From assembly GCA_021502835.1 (NCBI GenBank), contig JAKFGP010000059.1:124001-188000 (forward strand): a DNA stretch of 64,000 nt. The letters are read 5' to 3'. Below the pieces are notes generated by a model. The model did not search any database and had not been told where the DNA came from. It was given only the letters and a program-made list of their open reading frames with translations. A program made the position numbers and the translations under genes. This DNA is from Streptomyces thinghirensis (GTDB lineage Bacteria; Actinomycetota; Actinomycetia; Streptomycetales; Streptomycetaceae). Positions 1 through 9,900 of this stretch are shown here, piece after piece (within the stretch, counting starts at the first letter, position 1; each line of letters begins with the position of its first letter).

Positions 1-690
1 GGCCCGTCGCCGGACAGGTTGAGGCCCGCCTTGTGGACGTAGCCGAGTCCGTCGACGCTGTTCGCCGAGGCCGCCGCCACCAGGGCGAAGTCCGTCTCGC
101 CGGTCTGCACGGCGCGGGCAGCGAGGGCGAGGCGCGCTCAGCGAGGAGGAGCAGTTGGAGTGCACGGACATGCTCGGGCCACCGAAACCGAGCTGGTAGG
201 ACACCATGGAGGCGACGGTGCCGCTCTGGCTCATCACCCACGACAGGTACTGCCGGGGTCCTCGATGACTGCGGCGGGCGTCTCGCCGGTGTCGTCCGGG
301 GCGCCGTAGTGGTGATTGCCGGTGGAGACGTACACCCCGGTGTTCGGGATCTCCCGGTGGTCGCGGCCCGCGTCCTCGACGGCCTTCCAGGCGTGCAGCA
401 GGATCTGGCGGAACTGCGGGTCCATCAGCTCGACGTGCTGGGGCGACAGGCGGAAGAACGCGCCGTCGAACTCCTCCTTGCCGTCGAGCCCCGAGCGCAG
501 CGGCACGAAGTCCGGGTCGCGCAGGACGCGTTCGGGCACGCCGGCCGCGCGCAGCTCCGCCTCGCTCCAGCGGCCCGCCGAGGCGTGGCCCCGCTTGAGG
601 TTCTCCCCAGAACTCCCAGTGGTCGCGGGCGTCGGGGAAGCGGCAGGAGATGCCGACGACGGCGACGGCGTCCTCGGGCAGGGGGAGGCG
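1..690 (-). other. Ketosynthase (KS) domain, partial at window edge
   Basis: Decarboxylative Claisen condensation domain that accepts the aminoacylated chain. The N-terminal half is visible: the LSPQHVELMDPQFRQILLHA stretch and the active-site cysteine in the motif VHSNCSSSLSA near 155-185, followed by GYVHKAGLNLSGDG. The VHSNCSSSL version, rather than DTACSSSL, is common in trans-AT KS domains. The two catalytic histidines would lie to the left of the window. An indel follows the cysteine motif. Confidence 0.85.
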
Positions 691-3600
691 CGCCGCGGCT
701 CCGGCTCCCGCACGGGAGCGGAGGTGACGGACAGCGGCTCCGCGTGGTCCGGCGCCTGCTCCCGCACGTACGCGGCGACTTCGGCGGGGGTGGCGTACTC
801 AAACAGGTCGGCGGCAGCGAACGGCACCCCGAGCCGTCGGCTGATGAGGTCCGCCAGGACCACCGCCGACAGCGAGTTGCCGCCGGACTCGAAGAAGGAG
901 ACGGTCGCGGTGAGGTCCCGGACCTTCAGGACCTCCTGCCAGCAGGCGAGGACATCGCGCTCGACGTCACGAGAAGGCCGCTCGGTGCCCGCGGCCGGGG
1001 CGGGCGCGGCGGACAGCTCGCGCCGCATCAGTGCGGTGCGGTCGACCTTGCCGCTGTCCGTCAGCGGGACGGCGTCGAGCGGCACGTAGAAGTCCGGGAC
1101 CATGTACGCGGGCAGCAGCGCGCGCAGATGCTCCTTGAAGGCGTCGGTGCGGCGCCCGCACCGCGCGGCACGTGGTAGAGCCACGAGCTGCTTGGCGCCG
1201 TCCTCGCCGCGCGCGACGACGACGCACTCGGCGACGCCCTGGTGGCGGCCCAGATGGTACTCGATGTCGCCCAGCTCGATGCGGTAGCCGCGGATCTTCA
1301 CCTGGAAGTCCTTCCGGCCCAGGTAGTCGATCTCGCCGTCCTCGGTCCAGCGGGCCAGGTCCCCGGTGCGGTATAGCTTGCCGCCGGGCACCAGGTCGTG
1401 ATCGACGAACTTCTCCGCGGTGAGGTCGGGCAGGCCCACGTAGCCCTTGGCGAGGCCCTCCCCGCGATGCACAGCTCGCCGGTCTCCCCGTGCGGCACCG
1501 GGCGCAGCCGCTCGTCGAGGATGTGGACCCGAGTGTGGGCGACGGGCTTGCCGATGGTGGTCGGCCGGTCGTGCCGGACGAGGCCGCCGGTGGAGTACAC
1601 GGTGGTCTCCGTCGGCCCGTACAGGTTCCAGGCCTCGGTTCCGGTGTCGCGGAAGAACTCCTTGAGCGTGCGGGGCAGCGCCTCGCCGCCGGAGAGGACC
1701 CGGACGCCCTCGGGGTTGCGCCAGCCCGAGTGGAACAGCATGCTCCACGTCGCCGGGGTCGCCTGCATGACCGTGGGCCGCACCCTGGCGATGCGCTCCT
1801 TGAGCCGCTCCACGTCCTTGACGGCCGGGCCGTCGCAGGACGCAGACGCGGGCCCCGCACACCAGCGGCAGGAGGGAGTTCTACCTGGGCCATGTCGAAG
1901 CTGACGGTGGTGACGGCGAAGAGGGTGTCGGCGCGGCGTCATGCCCGGCTCGCGGCGCAGTGAGCCGAGCAGGTTGGTGAAGCCCCGGTGCGGGATCATC
2001 ACACCCTAGGGCGTCCCGTACTGCCCGACGTGTAGATGACGTACGCCAGGTCGTCGGCGGTCACGGGGACGGCGACCGGTCCGGTGCCGAGGGCGGCCGC
2101 GAGCGCTGCCCGCTCCTCGTCGAGCACGAACAGCGCCGGGCGCGGCGGTGCCGCCGTCCGCCAGGCCCCGCGCGCGGGCCTCGTGCCGGGCCTGGGTCAC
2201 GATCAGCGGGGCGCCGCTGTCCGTCACGATGTCCGTGAGCGCGGGCCGCGGGCAGCTCCGGGGTCGAGGGGGGACGTACGCGGCGCCCGCCTTGAGGATG
2301 CCGAGCAGGGTCACCACGAGGTCGGGCGAGCGGTCGAGGAGCACCGCCACCAGGTCGCCGCGCCGCACACCCCGCGCCACCAGGCAGGAGGCCAGCGCGG
2401 CGCTGCGGGCGCCGAGCGCCTCGTAGGTGAGGACCTCCTCCTGACCGGCCACGGCGACCGCGTCCGGGGGTGCGGCGCGCGGTCTCGTCGACGAGGTCCT
2501 GCACACACCGCTCGCCGCTCCGCCGCCGCAGCGCGGCCACGGTCGTACGCGGCTCTTCGCACACCGCCCCCAGGACGTCCAGGAAGCGGGACGCCAGTTC
2601 CTCGACGAAGGCGTGGCCGTACAGCTCCGGTTGGTACTTCCAGTACAGCGCGTAGCCCCCGGCGCCGGGCCACACCTCGACGGAGAGTTCGTACTCCCTT
2701 CCTGGTGCAGCTCCTCGACGAGCCGGTAGGGCCGGTCGGCGTCGGCGATGCCGTCGAGGACGTCCTGGAAGACGAACGCCGTCTGGAACACCGGTGAGCG
2801 TCCGGCCGGGGTGTCGTGCCCGAGCTCCCGCGCGAGGGCCGGGAAGGGATGGCTGTGCAGAAGGTCGTCGGAGACGTCCCGCTGCGCGCGGGTCACGAGC
2901 TGCTCGAAGGGCTCGTCGGGCGGAAGCGCGACGCGGACCGGCACCATGTTGATCATCAGGCCGACGGCCCGGGCGAGGGCGTCGTCGCGCTCGTTCACGG
3001 GCATGCCGACGACGAGTTCACGGGCGTCGGAGTACGTCGCCAGGGTCGCCGCGTAGGCGGCTGAGCATGGCCGTGGACACGAAGGTGCGCCGTGCGGCGG
3101 CGAACTCGGCGACGCGCGCGGCCAGTCCGGCGGGCACCTCGGTCACGAGGGTCTTTCCGGCGAAGCGGTCGGCGAGGGCCGTGTGCGGGCGGTCGGCGGG
3201 CAGGTCGAGGACGGGCAGGGGCGTGGCGAGCCGCTCACGCCAGTAGGGCAGGCACTCGGCGGCGCGCTCGGCCAGGGTGCGGCGCTCCTCGCGGACGAAG
3301 TCGTGGAAGCCCGCGGCGTCCTCGGGATTGCGGCTCGCGGCCGGGGGCGCCGTTCAGCCGCGCCTCGTACTCCTCGAACAGGGTGCTCAGTACGAGGTTC
3401 GCCGACGTGCCGTCGAAGACGATGTGATGGACGACGATCAGGACGATGCATTCGCCCGCCGGGCGGTCGAAGACGCGGACGCGGAACAGGCAGTCGCCGT
3501 CCTCCCCCGCCGCCCCGCCGAGTGAGAACACCCGCTTGCTCGCACGCTCGACGGCGGCCAGGGCCTCGCCCTCGTCGCGCGTGTCCGTCGAGGTCGACCG

Positions 3601-3962
3601 TCGCGAAGTCGAGGGCGCGGGGCGGGGTCGAGGGACTGCGTCGGCTCCCCCGCGTCCTGGCGGATCACCGTGTTCAGCACGGGGTGGCGCACGAGGAGCG
3701 CCCGGCAGGCGTCCTGGAACACCGACACGTCCAGGCCGCTGACGCGGAAGCACAGCGGCACGTTGTACGCGGCCATGTCCGGGTACGCCCGCTGGAGCGC
3801 CCACAGTCCGCGCTGGCCCTCGGAGAGGGGGTGGGCGAACTCCCCGGCGGGCCGGGGCTCCCCGGCCCGGTCGCGCAGGTCGCGCAGGATGTCGCCGACC
3901 TCGCGGGCGCCGACCTTGCCCGCCTTGTAGTCCGCGATGAGGGCGCTGAGCTCGTGCTTCAC
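1..3962 (-). CDS. Hybrid NRPS-PKS gene (C-A-PCP-KS...), 5' complete, runs off the left edge
   Basis: This is the downstream of two consecutive synthase genes on the minus strand. It condenses an amino acid onto the polyketide chain from the upstream gene and passes it to a following ketosynthase. The start is placed at a GTG that overlaps the TGA of the upstream PKS gene (GTGA, 3959-3962). The first residues (VKHELSALIADYKAGKVG) form a helical linker of the kind used for docking, followed at once by the condensation domain. Visible domain order is C, A, PCP, KS. No thioesterase or acyltransferase is seen. Several single-base shifts break the frame, so no single ORF spans it. The reading is assembled from frames that continue each other without loss of conserved motifs. 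Sure of the family, unsure of exact sequence and of the product. Confidence 0.85.
770..985 (-). other. Peptidyl carrier protein (PCP) domain
   Basis: The carrier holds the aminoacyl/peptidyl thioester on a phosphopantetheine arm. The attachment motif is FFESGGNSLSAV, with the modified serine in GGNSL near 860-875. It is followed by the usual helix RLGVPFAAADLFEYATPAE. It lies between the A domain and the next KS. Confidence 0.85.
1010..2490 (-). other. NRPS adenylation (A) domain, glycine-like specificity pocket
   Basis: The domain activates an amino acid as its adenylate and loads the adjacent PCP. Seen motifs: A3 (YVIYTSG..G..KG, about 2000-2045, frame broken), A5 (YGPTETTVYST, about 1595-1630), A7 (YRTGDLARW), A8 (GRKDFQVKIRGYRIELGDIE) and A10 (DSGKVDRTAL, about 1030-1060). 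Aligning by eye to GrsA numbering, the pocket reads D235, M236, V239, Q278, L299, G301, L322, V330, Y331, K517. Known glycine codes such as DILQLGLIWK differ at only a few conservative positions, so glycine is my best prediction. This is an inference from a hand alignment through frameshifts. Confidence 0.8.
2640..3900 (-). other. NRPS condensation (C) domain
   Basis: The domain catalyses amide bond formation between the upstream ACP-bound acyl chain and the amino acid held on the downstream PCP. The catalytic motif HHxxxDG is present as HHIVFDG near 3410-3435. The N-terminal C1-like stretch PLSEGQRGLWALQRAYP lies near 3780-3840. Later core motifs (LINMVPVRV near 2930-2960 and GHDTPAGRSPVFQTAFVFQD near 2760-2820) are in a second frame. 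It sits directly after the PKS gene junction, as expected for a PKS-to-NRPS hand-over. At least two indels fall inside it. Confidence 0.85.
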
Positions 3963-6900
3963 TTCTCGTAACTCTCTTCGTCGAGGAGCGCGATGGCGTC
4001 GTCGAGGTGCAGGGCGCCGGTGCTGCAGCGCACTCGAGGAGGTCCAGGACGTCGGGCGCGGTGGGCCGCTCGTCCGGCCCGGGGGGCAGGCCGGTCCCCG
4101 TCGGGGGTGTCCGGGCGGGCGGCGACAAGGCGTGCCAGGCCGGCGGGCCACTTCGCCGCCAGGTGCCCGGCGAGTTCGGCGACGGTGCCGTACTCGAACA
4201 GGGGCGCTGGGCACGAAGCCCGGCGCGACCGTGGCCGCCAGGTCCTTGCTGAGGCCGACGGCGCCGAGCGACGTCAGGCCGAGGTCGATCAGCCCGTCGT
4301 GCGGGCCTATGTCCCGTGCGGGGCGTCCCATGCGGGCGGCGACGAGCTGGCGCAGATAGCCGCGGGCCTTCTCCTGTGCGGGCAGGTCGGCCCGGTGGGC
4401 GGAGGCGGGCGGCGTCGCGCCGTCCGGGACGAAGTGCCAGTGGACGCCACCGGTCGCGGGGGGCAGGGACCGTGGCGGTGGGGGCGGTCGTCGGGGCCGG
4501 TGCGGTTGTGGTGCGTTCGAGGGTCGCGACCCAGTGGCGCCGCTTGGCGAACGGATACGTGGGCAGGTGCACGCAGCCGCGCGGGCCGCCGTGCCGTGGG
4601 GGCGGGCCAGGCGACCGCGTAGCCGTCGAGCCACAGCTCGGCGACCTTGCCCCACTTGCCCCGTGCCGCCCACCGGCCGATGAGTTCGGCGCGCACGTCG
4701 TCCTCGTCGAGGAGCCGTGCCTCCGCGGCCGTGTCCGCCACCCGGCCGCGCCACACCCGTACGCCGGTGCCGTCGGCGTCGGTGCCGCGGGCCACGGCCT
4801 CCAGGCCCTCGCGGACCTCGTCCAGGTCGTGCGCGAGGATCACCGCCCGTTCGGCCAGGGCCACGCGCCCGGTCTGCAGGGTGTGGGCCAGGGCCGCGGG
4901 GGCGAGCGCGGCACCCTCCGTGGTGTCCAGGAAGCGCAGCAGCCTGTCCGCGTAGGCGCGCAGCCGGTGGCCGTCGGTCGCCGACAGGGGTACGAGCACC
5001 GGACCCGCCGCGTCGCCCCGCAGGGCATGGTCGAGCACCGGGGGTGCTTCTCGACGACGACGTGGGCGTTGGTGCCCGTGGCGCCGAACGCGCTCACTCC
5101 GGCGCGGCGCGGCGTGCCGGGGCCGCCCGCGTCCACCGTCCACTCCGCGAGCTCCGTCTGGAGCCGGAACGGCGAGTCGGCGAGGTCGAGGTACGGGTTG
5201 GTCCCGGCGCCGCCGACCAGCGGCGTCAGGGTGCGGTGGTGGAGCTGGAGGACCGCCTTGGTGAGCCCGCTGATCCCGGCGGCCGCCTCGGCATGGCCGA
5301 TGGCGGACTTGACCGGAGCCGAGCGCGCAGTAGCCCTTGGCGTCGGTGTGCTTCTCGAACGCCCTGCGCAGCCCCTGCACTTCGATGAGGTCGCCGATCT
5401 CGGTGCCCGTGCCGTGGGCTTCGAGGTAGCCGATCGTCCCGGGGTCGACCCCAGCGCGCTCCAGGCAGGTCTCGATGAGTTCGGCCTGCGCGGCGACGGA
5501 CGGCACCCGGATGCCGGGGGTGCGCCCGGAGTGGTTGACCGCGGTGCCCTTGACGACGGCGTACACGGCGTCGCCGTCGGCGAGCGCGCGGCCGAGCGGC
5601 TTCAGGAGCACCGCGCCGACGCCCTCCGCCGCCACGTAGCCGTCGCCGCCGGCGCCGAAGGAGCGGGCGGGCGTCTCGCCCGCCAGCAGGTCGAGGCTGC
5701 CGTACGTGCGGTACTTGGCGGGGTGCAGGGAGAGGTTCACGCCGCCCGCGAGGGCCGCGTCGCACTCGCCGCGCCGCAGGCTCTCCACGGCCAGGTGCAC
5801 GGCGCTCAGCGACGAGGCGCACACGGCGTCGATCGCGAGGGAGGGGCCGTGGAAGTCGCAGACGTGCGAGACGCGGTTTGCGATGGCCGCGGCGTTCAGC
5901 GCCAGGGGCGCGGCCGGGGCGCCGTCCGCCGCGTCGTGCTGCACCAGGACGTAGTCCTTGTGCATGACGCCGACGAAGACGCCGACCGCCCCGCGCCGAC
6001 CGCCGTCCTCGGCCCCGTCCCCGGCCCTGGAGAGGCCTGCGGGCGTGTAACCGGCGTCCTCGACGGCCTCCCAGCACACTTCGAGGAACAGCCGCTCCTG
6101 CGGGTCGAGTTGTGCCGCTTCGGCGTCGGGTATCCCGAAGAACTCCGCGTCGAAGCAGTCGGGGTCGTCGAGGAAGCCGCCCAGACGGGACACCGGCCGC
6201 CCCGACGGAGTGCGCTCACCGGCGAAGGTGTCGCCGGGCCAGCGGTCCTCGGAGCACTTCGCCGACGCAGTCGCGCCCGGACTTGAGGTTCTCCCAGAAC
6301 TCGGCGAGGCCGCTCGCCTTCGGGTACCGGCCGCTGATGCCGACGATCGCGATGTCCTGACCGGCGGCGTCCGTGGTGGCCGGGGCCGCGGCAGTGTGCG
6401 CGGCGTCTCGGCGTACTCAGGCACGTCGTTGGCCCCGGCCGGGGTGACGGCGCGCGACGGGCGCCTCGACCGGCCGTGTGGCCAAATGCCCGGCGAGCGC
6501 CGACACGGAGGCGTGCTCGAACAGCAACGTCGGCGCGAGCTTCGTGCCCAGCCGCTCCCCAGCTCCGCCGCGATCCGCAGCAGCGTCGCGGAGTCCAGAC
6601 CAAGCGCGTAGTAGTTCGCACCCTCGTCGATCCGGTCCTCGGGCACGCCGAGCCGGCCGGCGACGACCGACCGTACTGAGCGTCTGCATCGCGTCGTCCG
6701 CCGACGCGGCCGCGGAACGGTCCTGCCGACCGGTGCGTCCACGGGCGCCGGCTCCGACGTCGTGCTCCGCGCGGGATCGATGTGCCCGGCGTCGTTTACC
6801 GCCTTGGTGGTGAGGCCCGTCAGCTCGCACAGTTTGCGGCCGTGCTCGTCGAAGAACTCCATCCCGAAGGTGAGCAGTTCGTCCCCGCGTGTAATCCCGG

Positions 6901-9900
6901 CGCGCCGCACGCGCGTGTGGCGAAAAGGCGCGGCCCAGCGGCGCCGGCGGCCCGGAACGAGGCGTAGTGCAGCGGCAGGAAGAGCCGCGCTCGCCGCCCA
7001 GGGCGACGCGCTCGCCGCCACCGCGCTGCCGTCGATGAGCGCCGGGTGGAACCGGTGCTCCGGCGCGGCGGGCCCGTCGACCGCCACGCTCACCCAGATG
7101 GCGTCGGACGTGGTGTGCACGGAGCCGACGGCCTTCATCACGCCCGAGTGGACCAGTTCCTGCGAGCGGAAGCTCCGGTAGATCTCGGTGAGGTCGCGCG
7201 GCTTCTCACCGGGGGCGCGCACCGCGTCGAGGACGTCGGCGGGCACCGTCTCGTCGAAGGCGGTGGGGCCGTCCGTCGGTGGACGTCGGCGGTCACGTAC
7301 GGCTCTGGGGCTCCTGCGTCGCCGCGTACGGCGTCGGTGACGGTGATCCGCCAGGCGTCGCGCCGGTGGCGCGCGCCTCGACGCGAGGTCCACGGCGCCG
7401 CCCTCCTCCACGGCGAGCGGCCGGTAGATCGACAGGGCTCGCGCAGCGCGAGCCCTCGGTGGACGCGTCCGGTGCCAGGTCTCGGCGCAGCAGCCGTACA
7501 GGAGGTCGATCCAGGCGAGGCCGGGCAGCAGCCTGCGCCCGTAGACGCGGTGCCCGTCCACGACGGCGTCGCGGGCGTCGACGCGCCGCGTCCACACCTG
7601 TGCGCCTCGGCGGTGGGAGCGGGTTCGCCGTCGCAGGCGGGCTCGCCCGTGGCGACGGGTGCGCCGGTGCGGACGTCGCGGCGGTTGAGGTCCGGGAGGG
7701 GCACGGGGCCGCGCGGCTCGTGCAGTCGGGGCGCCGCACCAGGGCGCGGCCCAGACGATGTCTCGTTCGTGCTGCCGTCGGCGAAGCTGCTCACCGCCGC
7801 GTACGCGAGGTCGACGGGCTCGGCGTGGCGGGGCAGGCGGAGCGCGGCGGGGTCGATCGTGAAGCGCTCCATGGGCTGCTCGCTCTCGAGAGGGAACGGC
7901 ACCGACTGCTGGTGGTGCAGTGCGTCAGCGCCACCTGATGAACGCGGCGATGCCCTCGGCGCACAGCGGGTGTCCGATGTTGGGCTTCATCGACCTGATG
8001 TGCAGCGGCGCGGTCCGGTCCGCTCCGTGCACCTCCGACGGCCTCCAGCCCGAGAGGCTCGGTGAGCTTTATCCGAGCCGCCGGCGTCGGCCGAGGTGGC
8101 CCACCTGCCGCGGGTGCAGCCGGCCTGGCGCAGCGCCTCCCGCATCACCTGCTTCTGGGCGGTGAGGTTGGGCGTGAGGATCCGGGCCGTGTGGCCAGTC
8201 GTTGTTGACGGCGGTGCCCTCCACGACGGCGCGTACACGGTGTCGCCGTCGCGCTCGGCTGCGGCCAGCGGCTTGGAGCAGGACGACGCCCGCTCCCTCG
8301 CCGAGGACGACGTGCGTCCGCGCGGCGGTCGAAGATGTGGAACTCGCCGTCCGCGCGCAGCAGTCCGCGCGGCCGGAACAGCTCGTGCGCCTCAGCGTCG
8401 GCGAGCAGGCTGACGCCCGGCGACCAGGGCCGAGTCGACGGAGCCCGCGGCCAGTACGTCGGTGGCGACCTTCATGGCCGTCAGCGCGGACGAGCAGGCG
8501 GTGTCCATGACCATGGCGGGTCCGCGCCAGTCGAAGAACTGGGAGACATTGGCGGCCAGGTAGTTCTGGGCCCACTGTCATGATGGGGTTGCGGGCACCG
8601 TCGACCAGCGTGCTGTCGGGGCGGGCTCAGCGCTGCGGGCGCCCACGTACACGCCGGTGCGCGAGCCCTCCAGGTCGGCCGCCCGGTAGCCGGCGTGTGC
8701 ACGGCCTTGAGGCTCTCCTCCAACAGGACGAGGGGCCTGCGGGTCCATGGCGCGACGTCCTCGGCGTGGAGCATGAAGTGCCCGGCGTCGAACCCGTGCA
8801 TCGTCGTCGACGAGTCCGGCGCGGAAGCCGGTCGGCTCGCCCCCAGCGCTCGGCGGGCACCTCGCGCACGGCGCGGCGGCCCTGGGACAGCAGCCCCCAG
8901 TAGGCGTCGAGGCCGGGCGCGCCGGGCAGCCGGCAGGCCATGCCGACCCCGGCGACCCTGTGGCCGCCTCGCGCGGTCCGACTCCCTCGGCCGCGGCAGC
9001 GCGGCTCGGTACGGACCGACGCAGCGGCCGGGGGCGAGAGCGCGGCGACGGGCGGCGCCGGCTCGGGCCGGGCCGGAGCCCTGCCCGGTTCCTGGTCCTG
9101 CCCCGCCTCGGTAGCGGAAGCGCTACGCGCGGCGACCTCCGCCGGATGGGTGTCGAGGAGCCAGGTCACCAGTTCGCTCAGGGTCGGGTACTCCAGGAGG
9201 ACCGACGGGTCGCGCGGCACGTCGAGGCGCCGGCGGATCCGCTGGAGGACCTGCGCGAGCAGGATGGAGTCGGCACCGTAGTCGGCGTAGGAGGTGTCCT
9301 TCGTCCAACTGGCCTGCTTTGAGGCCGAGTTCACTGCTGAAGGTGTCGCTGAGGAAGGCAGTGAGCCGGTCCCCTGATGGGAAGCGGACCCGGCGGGTCC
9401 CTGCCGGGCCCTCGACGGTATGGGTCCGGGCGGCCGGGCCGCCGGGGCTGTCGGGCGCGCGCGTCCAGGAGGGCGGTCGCGTCGAAGCGGGCGGCGTCGA
9501 CCCGGACCGGCATGACCATCGGGCCGCGCGGCGCGCGGTGAGGATGTCGTCGAGGGGCCAGGCCCTCGGCATTGGTGATGCTGAGCAGGCTCCGTGTCGG
9601 TGTAGGCCTTGTTCGTGACCTCGCCGAAGCCGGTCTCGCGCCAGCTCGGCCACTGGACGCTGGTGACACGGCAGCTCGTGGGCGCGTGCCTGGGCGTAGT
9701 AGTCCATGAAGGCGTCGCTCCATGGCGTAGTCGCTCTGTCCGGGCGCCCAGGGCGGGCAGAACCGCGAGACCGACGAGAAGAGCACAGCGAAGCGCAGGG
9801 CGCGCGGGTCGAGGGCCGCGAGCAGGTTCACGGTGCCGTCGATCTTGGTGAGACGACCTGGGCGATGCCGCTCACGGGCTTGCGGACGAACGCCGGGTTG

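Noticed and set aside
4316..6286. 656-codon open frame on the plus strand across the KS-ACP module
   Set aside because: It is antisense to a KS with all catalytic motifs on the minus strand; its translation is Arg/Gly/Val-rich without motifs. High-GC DNA leaves such shadow frames open.
4307..7597. A single 1,096-codon frame taken as one protein
   Set aside because: Its middle is the KS of module 4, but both ends drift out of the correct frame and lose the DH, ACP and linker motifs that continue in other frames.
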